NCBI RefSeq assembly: GCF_000516985.1
Contig: NW_006917093.1
Span: 3,782,001 to 3,846,000 of the forward strand
Source: Pestalotiopsis fici W106-1
Lineage: Eukaryota; Ascomycota; Sordariomycetes; Amphisphaeriales; Sporocadaceae
DNA length: 64,000 bases
Reading direction: 5' to 3'
Under the pieces are notes generated by a model, which was given only the letters and a program-made list of their open reading frames with translations, did no database searches and was not told the DNA's origin. Positions 9,406-19,450 of this stretch are shown piece after piece. Each line of letters starts with the position of its first letter. The stretch's first letter is position 1. The position numbers and the translations under genes are program-made.

Positions 9406-11422
9406 ATGGCTTCGCAAGGTCTCTCAACAGATGCGACGGCCCAGCAGCCGGCAGACGACTCCATCACGACAACAACAACAGCACACAATGACATTGAGCC
9501 GAATTTGAGCAGATCGCCGTCAAGCACCGCAGAGACGCGAGTCACAGCAGGACACGGCGCAGACCGTCTGAGTTCAAAGGATGGCAATGATGGCGATGAT
9601 AATGACTCAAATCGGGACGAGGACGAGGATGACCACAATCGTGATGAGCTCGGTGGCACGGCAACGCGAGTGACGTCTACGGTGTCGATTGCCGAGACGT
9701 TGCCTCTATATCGTGAACTTCTCTTTGTCACGGTAATCTGCCTGGCACAATTATTTACACGTACGTCTTTACCCCTTTCATTGACAATTTCTTACACGTA
9801 AAGTTTATTCTTGGAGAGCTAACATGAATGTTTTCTACCAGAGGCTGGACTGGGTCAGGCTATACCGATCCTCCACGTCATTGCCGACACTTTTGGTGTC
9901 ACCAACACTGGTGATATTTCCTGGTACATTGCCGGTTATTCCTTGACTGTGGGAACTTTTATTCTGTTTGCCGGTAGACTGGGCGATACTTTTGGCTACA
10001 AGACCATGTTCCTGTTTGGCATGAGCTGGTTCTCCGTGTGGAGCATGGTGACCGGCCTCGCCGTTTACTCGAACCACGTGCTCTTCACCTTTGGCCGCGT
10101 CCTCCAGGGCATCGGACCCGCGCTCTGTCTGCCCAACGCCCTGGCCATCCTCGGCGCCACCTACGCCCCCGGACAGCGAAAGGCCATGGTCTTTGCCGCC
10201 TTTGCCGCGACGGCGCCCACCGGCTCCGTATTGGGGTCCGCCTTTGCCAGTCTGTTTGCGCTGACCTGGTGGCCGTGGGCCTGGTGGTGCTTTGCCATTG
10301 TACTCGCAGCCACCACTGTGCTCGGCTACTATGTGATTCCCGACTTGCCGCCTTCTCATATGCCGCCGACATGGCAGGCCAAGCTCGCCTTTCTCGACTT
10401 GCCCGGGGCCGTCACCGGTATCACGGGCCTCATCTTGTTCAACTTTGCCTGGAATCAGGCACCCATCGTGGGCTGGGACATGCCCTATGTCTACGTCACG
10501 CTTATCCTGGGAATCTTGTTTGTTGCCGCCTTCTTTTTCATTGAGATGAAATACGCAAAGGCCCCCCTCTTGCCCTTTGACGCCCTGACGGCCGACGTAG
10601 GCTTCGTCTTAGGCGCAGTCTCGTGTGGATGGGCCTGCTTCGGAATTTGGTTCTGGTACAGTAAGTACTTGCAATCTGTTGTGTTTTTATTTTCTGCATG
10701 TTTCACGAAAAGAATCTGCCTTTGAGTTTTTTTTTTTCCTCACTGGTCTTACATTTCGTCTCGGGGAATACCCACCTGTTATTTGGGGTTCGGGCACTCA
10801 GTGGAAATTTTTACACGATCAAGAAGAGAATGAGAAGCTAACACATGTCAACTCACCAGCGTGGCAATTCTTTGAGGAGATGCGAGGCGCGTCACCCCTG
10901 CTCGCGAGCGCCTGGATCAGTCCCGTCACCGTATCAGGTCTAGGCGCCGCCGTCTTTACCGGCCTCCTCATCCACAAGATCGGTCCGGCCTGGGTCATGA
11001 CCATCGCCCTGTGCGCCTTCATGACGGGTACGGTCCTCATGGCCACGGCCCCTGTGGACCAGATCTATTGGTCGCAGACGTTTGTCTCGACCATCATCCA
11101 GCCCTGGGGCATGGACATGAGCTTCCCGGCGGGTACTTTGATCCTGTCCAACGCCGTGTCCAAGCGGCACCAGGGCATCGCCGCCAGCCTCGTCAACACC
11201 GTGGTCAACTACAGCATTGCCCTGGGTCTCGGGTTCGCCGGCACCGTCGAGATTAATGTCAACAATGGCGGCAAGACCAAGGAGGACGTGCTCAAGGGCT
11301 ACCGGGGGGCATTTTACATGGGTATTGGCATCTGTGGTCTGGGCATTGCCATTTGTCTCGCATTTGTGTTCAAGTCTCATTTCATGAAGCGGTCTAAAAC
11401 CAAAGACCAAGAAAAGGCTTAG
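9406..11422 (+). CDS. MFS transporter, DHA2-like
   Basis: Three exons (9406-9760, 9842-10660, 10860-11422) join to an exact 579-codon frame (578 residues). The first 90 residues are hydrophilic, rich in Thr, Asp and Asn, and probably cytoplasmic. The rest is a series of hydrophobic helices with AGRLGDTFGYK (motif A) after the second helix and GRVLQGIGPALCLPNALAI, typical of 14-helix fungal drug or amine exporters near the aminotriazole-resistance group. The second intron is long (199 nt) and joins FWY to TWQFFEEMRG, a conserved junction in this family. The substrate is unknown. The close upstream Zn2Cys6 gene on the same strand suggests shared control. Confidence 0.9.
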
Positions 11423-11853
11423 ATCATATAAAGATACTTACACAGCTTGGCTTTAGACTTGTGGCACACGCCAATCAAATAGGAAGGCTTCCATTTAATC
11501 CTTCATATATAGAAATGTTTAGAACTAGATAAATTACCATAATGAGATCAATTTTAAGCCTAGATCAAAGTGAGAGTATGATTCTGATGGAGACCAAATT
11601 TTCATAGACTGCCACTCTCTTTCGCCGAACCTCGCTCTACAAGGTGCACCAGGTGAATTAGCTCGTTCGCTCCGCAACACAGCTCAACAGGATGTGGCAC
11701 GAGATCCTTCTCGTCCCTTGTTTTCTTCTCATTGCATCATTTGGACGGGATCCGAGTCATGCTATACCAATAGTATGCAATCTCATCATTAATATCTAGC
11801 TCGCTAATACAAACATTATACACCAAACCATGACATATGCTTAAAACAGACAA
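11423..11853. other. Convergent 3' region
   Basis: This stretch separates the 3' ends of the plus-strand MFS gene and the minus-strand unknown gene. I see no gene in it. Confidence 0.5.
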
Positions 11854-12786
11854 TTATACAGGAAGTGTGTCCATCTTCCTAGTCAGCACCGAGAACGGGG
11901 ATTTCTTCTCTGAAGACCCCTCGTGAATGCCTGGTTTCTTCTGGCACTCGGTGCAAGGGCAGCTAGGCGCGGCAACGCAGCGGCGGATACTCTTGCTATG
12001 GATACGCGTCTTTTGCGGGTCCAGGACGGTAATCAGGTCGACCAGGAGATGCTGCAGACGGCGCAGGCGGTAGCCCTCGGGGGCATCGGAGCCCTTTTCA
12101 ACCAAGAGGCTGAGACCGTCGGTGATGGGCTTGAACCAGTAGCGCAGGCCGTCGTAGTGGGCGGCGCCGGCGCCGCTGGTGTTTGTGCTGGTGTTGAGGT
12201 CGGCGCCGCCCTCGGGGCCAATGGGGTTGTCGGCCTTCCAGGTCCGGGTGAACTCGTAAAAGCCAATGCAGAGCTTCTCGGCGCTGCCGCCGCTGCCGCC
12301 CTCGGCCATGAACTCGCCAATGGCCATTTGGTTGCCGCGCCAGAGGGTAAAGGCCGTGCCCTCCTCGGCATTGTTGTTGAGGAGCATGACGCCCTGGATC
12401 GAGTGCAGAATTTCAATAAACTTGGACAGGCGCTTGCTCTCCTCGAGCGAAAAGGGCAGGAGCTGGGTCTGGGTGCGCAGAATGTGCGTCCAGGCAAAGA
12501 ACTGGCCCAGCACAAACGACGTGTAGATGTAGAGGGCGTCGTGGTGGTGCGGGCTCTTGCCGTGGAAGCTGAGCACGTCGGCGTGAAAGATGCCGCCAAG
12601 CCGCGATTGCAGGTCCTCGGCCGCAAAGAGCAGAGGATCGCGATATTTTTGCAAGAGGCGCTCGGCTTCGCGCCGGGCCTTGCGCTCCTGGGTCGAGTAG
12701 CTAAAGTAGGCACCGAGCCCGGCCACAATGACCGAGGCCACGAGCGAGATGACGGCGACGACGATGGATGCAAGGTCGACCGCCAT
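11854..12786 (-). CDS. Unknown protein with N-terminal membrane anchor
   Basis: This is a single-exon frame of 310 residues that I do not recognise by name. Residues 7-28 form a clear hydrophobic helix (VVAVISLVASVIVAGLGAYF), followed at once by a basic, probably coiled-coil segment (TQERKARREAERLLQ) and by KYRDPLLFAAEDLQSRL. This layout recurs in fungal proteins of unknown function with one membrane pass. Near the C-terminus a cysteine cluster (CPCTEC) could bind metal. The ATG at 12786 is the only start that includes the hydrophobic helix. A long open frame on the opposite strand (11923-12798) is a GC-rich shadow. Confidence 0.75.
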   Translation of the reverse strand: MAVDLASIVVAVISLVASVIVAGLGAYFSYSTQERKARREAERLLQKYRDPLLFAAEDLQSRLGGIFHADVLSFHGKSPHHHDALYIYTSFVLGQFFAWTHILRTQTQLLPFSLEESKRLSKFIEILHSIQGVMLLNNNAEEGTAFTLWRGNQMAIGEFMAEGGSGGSAEKLCIGFYEFTRTWKADNPIGPEGGADLNTSTNTSGAGAAHYDGLRYWFKPITDGLSLLVEKGSDAPEGYRLRRLQHLLVDLITVLDPQKTRIHSKSIRRCVAAPSCPCTECQKKPGIHEGSSEKKSPFSVLTRKMDTLPV

Positions 12787-14682
12787 ATTGGGCAGTAACC
12801 TGGTGTGGTCGTTTTAGTGTTTGGAAAAGGGAAGAGGTTTCCTTTGAGATTAGTAGAAGGATCATATGACAGTCTCTGGGGAGATCTTTTGAATATAAAT
12901 ATATATGTACAATTTTTCCCTTTCCTACAGAAATTTAAATCGCACGACTCAAACTTCCCCCCCAACAAGCCCAAAGGGATCCATTGCGAAGTTGTATCCG
13001 TCTCAGCTGTGGTCAGGGGCCCAGAAGGAACACGGCGCAGTCCAATCACAAATAATTCTTGTTGCGGTTTTTGGAGTCCAACCAGGACCAACATGGGGCC
13101 CATGATGCCGGAAGCCAATCATACATAGAATCCCCCTTACCGCTTGGGCTGTATCGGGCCAAAAATAGCATAGTTGATCTTCAGCCTCCAGAATCCTGCA
13201 GGTAAGAAGTGGGGAGAGTGAGAAAGGAAAATGGTCTAAGACGACAGGCAAGGAAAGGAAAAGACGGCAAAAAAAGGGAAAATATTTCAATATAATTAAC
13301 TTTAGGTGCATGATGAATTGGAAGGGGTCCTTGAGCCTCGTCGTCGTCGTATCCAGACTGGGCCAATTGCAAAGGACAATTGAGGTTGTACAACGTTTAC
13401 CGTTGAGCCAATAAGCTTAATAAAATGCTCCACTTATGGCAGTGCGTTTGTGACCCCGTAGCTGCACAGCTGGCATAAACCCTGTACACTGTCTACAGAG
13501 TATATACAAATCGTCTGTATAATTTTCACAGGCCAGCAAAGCAATGGCCATTGTTTATATTTCGAGTCCTCAACTCTCTCGTCTCAGTTTTTATTCAACT
13601 TGAGAATCCGAAATCAGGAGACTGTTGCATACGAAGGAATGATGACGAGATGAGGACGCGGCCGCAATTCTGCAGGCTAGTGCAGGGCCAAGAATGCCCG
13701 ATTGCTAACCTTGTGACATGCTAAACAGAAAACTTCGACAAAGCCAATGAGCAAATCCACTAATAGAAACGCATATGACCACATCACGCACTAGATTGAA
13801 AAACCAGGTAATCACTTGTTACCTATTAGCACACAAAGGTAGACTCCGTGCTGGCCGTTGGGGAAGAGTGATACTCGGTTGATGTTCACAATTCATCTAT
13901 CGAATTGACAAACTGTTTAACCGCTGTGGATTGGCTTCAAGTACGAGTATTCCAGATATGCCACAAATAACGTCGAGTATAGCCGCCGAGAAGCTTGCCG
14001 CTAATAGTCGTTGCAATGAAAGGAGGCCCTCGGTTAATCGGTACCGGATAGCTGGGACCAATCCCCTCAGGCAAGCCTTAGCATGAGGTCTGATTGAACA
14101 GAATCTTGCATTCCAAGGCCCGGCCAGCTTTGTGTCAAGTGCCCAAAAATGCCAATCATCAATAATATTGGTAGAACTACTGGGTGTCTTTACTGCCGGC
14201 GAGTCCATTTATGTGATTGCCCCCTGGGCCCTGGGCAGTTTGAGATGAAACCAAAACCCCCTGCTACATAGTATGTATCCAGTGTAGATCTGAGACTGAT
14301 CCACAGAATATAGTTTGTTGGCTTCTCTCGATGGGGGCAATGCTATCTAGGTAATGAATGTAGTTATACTATATCATACATAGGTATACAAGGCAATGCT
14401 TTATGCTGCACCATCAGCCCCAATAGTGGACATTGTCGAGATCGCTGCCGCAGCGATGCAGGTTCTGCCGCCATGCGACTTGGGACCTTGAACGCTAGAC
14501 CTACTATGGGCAGCAGCCCACTAATGTACTATCGTGACTAGGCACCTAATAGGCACCCAACTCCAATGAACCATAAATTCAGTGGTCGCAGGGCTGTGTG
14601 AATCTTGCCTTTACTAGATCGGCTAGCAAGTCTGACCAGAACGTTCAAGCAGCCTTTTCCCACGCCAAGTATTGAATTAATC
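12787..14682. other. Divergent intergenic region
   Basis: About 1.9 kb separate the start of the membrane-anchored gene (minus) from the start of the beta-tubulin paralogue (plus). A 103-codon frame on the minus strand (13897-14208) has no recognisable domain and I do not call it. Otherwise I see no gene. Confidence 0.45.
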
Positions 14683-16359
14683 ATGGTGCGCGAGATTGTG
14701 AGTACGAATGCCCGGATATAGCCACCATGTCCATCTGGAGAGCTCGGCTGACTTGCGAGAATTCATGTCTAGATTCACCTGTCAGTTGGGCAATGTGTGA
14801 GTCACTCCTGCCACAGATATATGGGGGTTTTGAAATGTTGAGTTCTCCCAGGGCAATCAGATTGGCTCGGCTTTCTGGTACGTTTGTCGTCGGGCATTCG
14901 TGAATATAGCTTATTGATTTGGTACTTGAATAGGGAAACAATTGCGAGAGAGCATGGACTTGACCAGAGTGGACATTACAGTGGCATAGACACAAATCAA
15001 CATGAGAAGATTGATGTCTATTTTCAAGAGGTCAGAACATCTGCATTGTCCACGGTGCTCGATATAAACCCACATATGCTTATATAATTGTTAGCATCAA
15101 GATAGCAACTATACCCCTCGAGCCATTCTAGTCGACCAAGACCCGGACATTTTCAACGCAGTCTGCTCCGGATACGGCCAGATGTTTCGTCAAGACAACA
15201 TTCTCTCAGGCAAATACAATGCAGGAGGCACTTGGTTCACAGAATGGCACGATGAAGATGCCAAATTAGTCGAACAAGTCCTTGAAAACGTCCGCCGAGA
15301 GGCAGAAAATTGTGATTGTTTCCAAGGTTTCCAACTTACCCACTCTGTGGCCGGTGGTGCTGGTGGCGGTATGGGGACAATTCTTCTTTCCAAGTTAAGG
15401 GAAGAATACCCGTAAGGAACTTTCCGCTTTTTTCTTTTCATCTGTCTCTAGTTCACTAACACATGGTATTATAGTGATCGAATGATGGCTACCTTTTCCA
15501 CGATGCCATCGTTAAAGGTCTCCCAGGGACTAGTAGAACCGTATAATGCGGTGCTCGCGATTAGTCAGCTGATAGAAAACTGTGATGTGGTTTTCTGCCT
15601 CGACAATGAAGCGCTGTACGACATCTGCACCGAGAGATTGAAGATTGCTCAACCAGCCTATGCCAATCTGAACCATCTAGCATCAATGGTCATGTCTGAT
15701 ATATCGGCCTCTTTCAGATTTCCCGGACAACGAAACTCAGACCTTCGCAAAATGGCCATGAATCTCGTCACCATTCCGCGCCTACATTTCCTCAGTGTAG
15801 CATATGCGCCGCTGACCAATAGGCAGCCCGATGTTGGGTCATCTCACAAGTTGACGGCCTCGGGCTTGATCCAGCAGATGTTTAAACCAAAGAACCTCAT
15901 GACAGCTTGTGACGTTGGTAACAGACACTATTTGGCATGTTCGGCAATTTTGTAAGTTCTTCACAAAGACCCATGGGTTTTTACATGGCTAGTCTCTAAC
16001 AAACACACCACCAAAGTCGCGGTAGGGTTCCCATACAAGAAATTGAGGACCATGTCCGCTTCATTCGTGACGATAACTCGGAATGCTCCATGGAGCGGAT
16101 ACCGGATAATTTGCAGACCTCATACTGCTCACAGGCAACACAAGGGCTTGACCTGTCGGGCACACTGATTGAAAATTCAACGGCAATTCAGCATGTGTTC
16201 CAGCGCTTGAGTAAAGAGTTCACATGGCTCCTTTGCCGCAAGCAATACCTATTCCCGTACGAGATGAGAGGCCTGTATGAGTTTGAGTTCACCGAAGCAG
16301 TGTCCAACATGGACGATCTCGTCCTCGACTATCAATTGTACAATGCTCAATCATTGTGA
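14683..16359 (+). CDS. Highly divergent beta-tubulin paralogue
   Basis: Seven exons (14683-14697, 14773-14796, 14852-14877, 14934-15030, 15095-15411, 15475-15951, 16017-16359) total 1299 nt and give an exact 432-residue frame. Family signs are the MREI-like start (here MVREI), GQCGNQIG, REHGLD, VYFQE, YTPRAILVD, DNEALYDIC, FRFPGQRNSDLRKMA and PRLHF. Introns fall at the classical fungal beta-tubulin positions. Key sites have changed. The T4 loop GGGTGAGMG is AGGAGGGMG, DLEPGTMDAV is DQDPDIFNAV, the position equivalent to Asn99 is Gly, and residue 198 is Val (GTG, 15587) instead of Glu, while F167 and F200 remain. The acidic tail is missing: the protein ends YNAQSL. Codon use is unbiased, unlike a highly expressed tubulin. 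It may be a specialised or decaying tubulin; a normal copy is expected elsewhere in the genome. Confidence 0.9.
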
Positions 16360-17722
16360 TGAGCGTACAACTCATTGTTGGTGATCACTCAAAGAGCAAG
16401 ACTTGGCGAGGGGCACAATTCTCAGAGGCTAGAACCTGACAAAGAACATCATTCCAATGGCTCTGGGTACCTGAGATCATGCAATTATAGGGAGTGATGA
16501 TAGCAGGATTCAAATAAAACGTTCCACCCAATGTCGATTCTGGTGTCAAATTGAACCAGAGTCGTATCAACCACATTTAACAAGCGCTGTAATCTTGGCA
16601 AAAGGCAGAGTCGGTAATCAGATCCACAGTGAGAAGGCGGGAAGCACTTCCAGGTTTAGTAAAGAATTGCCTGCCTGTCGCACTCAGCATTTCCCAACGC
16701 GGTGCAAAGCCGAATCATTTCACCAAACGGCATGACCTGTGATTGCTGTCGCAGCATTGCAGATTGCAATAACCACGTCCATGCCAACTTGGAACCTCGA
16801 AAGGGGAGGATTGCCCAGTTTAGGTTCAAGTGAGAAGAAAAAGGGAAGGGAACCCTGGGAAGGACTTTGCATATTATTGTCTCTCAGACTGGTAAGCGTC
16901 CAGTGCCGAACAGCCGGGAGCCGGGGCGGGCCAAAATGTCCGATCCATGTTGCAGTTCTTGTTCCCTGTCACACTCGAGAAATCCAGGCACGCAAAGTCT
17001 TGTTTCTTTCGTCCTTCTTGCTCATGTTTTTTCTATGCGTGACATGGCCATGATGGGGGGGGGGGGGGGGGGGGTCGNNNNNNNNNNNNNNNNNNNNNNN
17101 NNNNNNNNNNNNNNNNNNNNNNNNNNNNNNNNNNNNNNNNNNNNNNNNNNNNNNNNNNNNNNNNNNNNNNNNNNNNNACGGGGGTGGTGCCAGACGATGA
17201 CGTTTTGTGACTGGGCCGTCCCAGAACCCAACCTTGCCAACAGTATGCCAGCGCAGCTAGGCCTGCCAGGCTCGGCCAGGTACAGGGGATTACCCGCTGG
17301 CCGTCAAAGCCGACAATGTGGGGGAGAAATGGTCAAGCTTCGGGGCTAGGCATTGCCAAGAACGTGTCTAGCTTGGCAGAAGCTGGTCAAGGGCCTGGAT
17401 TTAGTGGTCCCAATGACGCCAAACACTGAGTTTCCATTAACAAACGATCGCCGCTTGGACGGACTCATCGCGAAATGAAAGGACGAGCGACCCGGATATG
17501 GAGATCGACTATGAGGTCAATTGTTTACTTAGTAAAAGAGTCTGCAGCTCAATTGAGTTTGGTGATATAAGCTTCTTCACTGTTCCGCGTCCTCAATGAA
17601 CTTTTAAACCACTTCCTCACTAACCGTCTTGACTCAGGTTGCAGTTTGCCGGGTGGTATATCATTAGACGAACAACAAAGACAAGACGCACCATAGCCTG
17701 ACCTACTGTGAGGCCGCCCGTC
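16360..17722. other. Intergenic region with assembly gap
   Basis: I see no gene here. The stretch contains a poly-G run ending in the 100-N gap. A TATA-like TGATATAAG lies near 17561, before the phosphatase gene. Confidence 0.45.
17055..17177. other. Poly-G run and 100-N assembly gap
   Basis: A run of 20 G (17055-17074) is followed by TCG and exactly 100 N (17078-17177). A round 100 usually marks a gap of unknown size. The poly-G run probably caused the break in the assembly. Confidence 0.95.
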
Positions 17723-19159
17723 ATGTCTTCCTCTTCACATCTTTCCCCTCGGAGCTGCAAGCTCTTGCTCAACATTCTACCGCTCGCTCTGCAAACCTCG
17801 GCCTCTGCCCTGTACTCGACTTATAACTTCAACCCGCTGGAACATCTTGCAGGCATCGCTCCGTACTTTGAGCCTCAAGATCCCCAGACATCACCAGACC
17901 CCCCACAGGGTTGCTCGGCTACGCGAGCAGCCTACCTGTCTCGCCATGCGGCCATTTTTGCCAATGACTTTGACTACGAGGAATATATTGAGCCCTTCAT
18001 TGAGAAGCTTCAGAACCACACTGGCATCGATTGGAGTTCCATCCCCAGCCTGAACTTCTTGGCCACCTGGTCAGCACCGATTTCCGAGGCCGAGGAGGAA
18101 CTCTTGACCCGCGTCGGCAGACTCGAGGCTACGGAGCTCGGTGTCGACCTGTCGTTCCGCTACCCGGGCCTCCGCCTGCCCGAGCGCGTATACACCTCCT
18201 CTGCCGAGCGCACGTACAAGTCGGCCCAGTCGCTCGTCCGGGGCCTCGAGTTGGATGACAACACCATCAATGTTGTAAGCATCTATGAGTCCGAGGAGTC
18301 GGGAGCCGACAGCTTGACCCCCTACAAGGCCTGCCCGGCCTACTCGTCGTCCTCGGGCAGCGACGAGTCCAACGTGTACAAGGAAAAGTTCACCGCACCC
18401 ATTATCGCCCGCTTCAACGATGCCGCCCCCGAATTCAACTTCACCACCAACGACGTCTACGGCATGATGGAGCTGTGCGGCTACGAGTCCGTCATCCGCG
18501 GCAGCTCGCCCTTTTGCGACCTGGACCTCTTCAGCCCCGATGACTGGCTGTCATGGGAGTACACCGAGGACGTCCGCTACCACTACAATGTGGGCTACGG
18601 CAACCAAGTCGCCGGGTACGCCGGTCTGCCCTGGTTTAACGCCACCGCGAACCTGCTCATGAGCGAGGACGCCGACGCCCAGGACCTCTACGTCAGTTTT
18701 ACCCACCGCGAGCTGCCCCCCATGGTCTTTGTCGCCATGGGCCTGTTCAACAACTCCGAGTTTGGCGGCAGCGAGGCCCAGATCAACGATACCATGCCCC
18801 TGGACCGCATCAATTACCGCCGGGCCTGGAAGAGCTCCCACGTGCTCCCCTTCCTCAGCAATCTGGCCATTGAGCGCCTAAATTGTACCGGAAGCTACGG
18901 CTACGATGACGGCGAATACTACCGCGTCCTCGTCAACAGTGCTCCTCAGCCCCTGACCAACTGCATTGATGGCCCCGCCACCACCTGCTCCCGAAGCGGC
19001 TTCGAAAGCTATCTCCAGGAGCGCGTCGACATGTTTAGCGGCTTCTCTGAAAAGTGCGGCGTCGACTATGACAATTCGACTGATATCCTGACCATTTACA
19101 CTGATCCCTCAGTCGGTAATGGAACCATTGTCGGAAAGCGATACAATGCTTTCCCGTAA
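17723..19159 (+). CDS. Secreted histidine acid phosphatase-like protein
   Basis: This is a single-exon protein of 478 residues with a signal peptide-like start (hydrophobic LLLNILPLALQT, likely cleavage after SASA, residue 29) and many N-glycosylation sequons. It belongs to the branch-2 histidine phosphatase superfamily, whose fungal members include phytases and acid phosphatases. The catalytic RHGxRxP motif is here SRHAAIFAND (R74-H75-A76), so the nucleophile His is present but the Gly is Ala. The second motif, HD or HE in the family, appears as THRELPP (H328, E330). The product is expected outside the cell or in the wall, releasing phosphate from organic phosphates; activity on phytate is uncertain. 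I use the ATG at 17723, which leads directly into the signal sequence. Confidence 0.82.
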   Translation: MSSSSHLSPRSCKLLLNILPLALQTSASALYSTYNFNPLEHLAGIAPYFEPQDPQTSPDPPQGCSATRAAYLSRHAAIFANDFDYEEYIEPFIEKLQNHTGIDWSSIPSLNFLATWSAPISEAEEELLTRVGRLEATELGVDLSFRYPGLRLPERVYTSSAERTYKSAQSLVRGLELDDNTINVVSIYESEESGADSLTPYKACPAYSSSSGSDESNVYKEKFTAPIIARFNDAAPEFNFTTNDVYGMMELCGYESVIRGSSPFCDLDLFSPDDWLSWEYTEDVRYHYNVGYGNQVAGYAGLPWFNATANLLMSEDADAQDLYVSFTHRELPPMVFVAMGLFNNSEFGGSEAQINDTMPLDRINYRRAWKSSHVLPFLSNLAIERLNCTGSYGYDDGEYYRVLVNSAPQPLTNCIDGPATTCSRSGFESYLQERVDMFSGFSEKCGVDYDNSTDILTIYTDPSVGNGTIVGKRYNAFP

Positions 19160-19450
19160 TTATGAATCATGATTAGAAATGACTAGATACCACTGTAATA
19201 ATATTCATCTAATTATCATTATTTGTAATTACTCTTCCTAATTCGTTATTATCTGTGACCCATTGAAATGAGTTCTTCAAAATTCCAAAATATTGGCTTT
19301 CATAACTTCGACAACATCACAAGGCACACGTTCTGGTAATTTGATCAAGTAGATATATGTAGCGATCTGTTGGATTCATCCCATCTATCTTCGGTCCAAT
19401 CTCTGTGCTCAGCTATCACCATATATCATATGAGGCCGCGACCAACTATT

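Noticed and set aside
11923..12798. 291-codon plus-strand open frame opposite the unknown membrane protein
   Set aside because: It is Ala/Gly/Val-rich without domain structure and mirrors a GC-rich coding strand. The minus-strand frame has a clear membrane helix and a proper start.
13897..14208. 103-codon minus-strand frame in the tubulin upstream region
   Set aside because: It has an ATG but no recognisable domain, no splice context and no strong codon signal.
15587..15595. Whether the tubulin paralogue also carries F167 or F200 resistance-type changes
   Set aside because: Counting through the frame shows Phe at both equivalent positions (ATFS and VFC). The Tyr in EEYPDRM is position 159, not 167.
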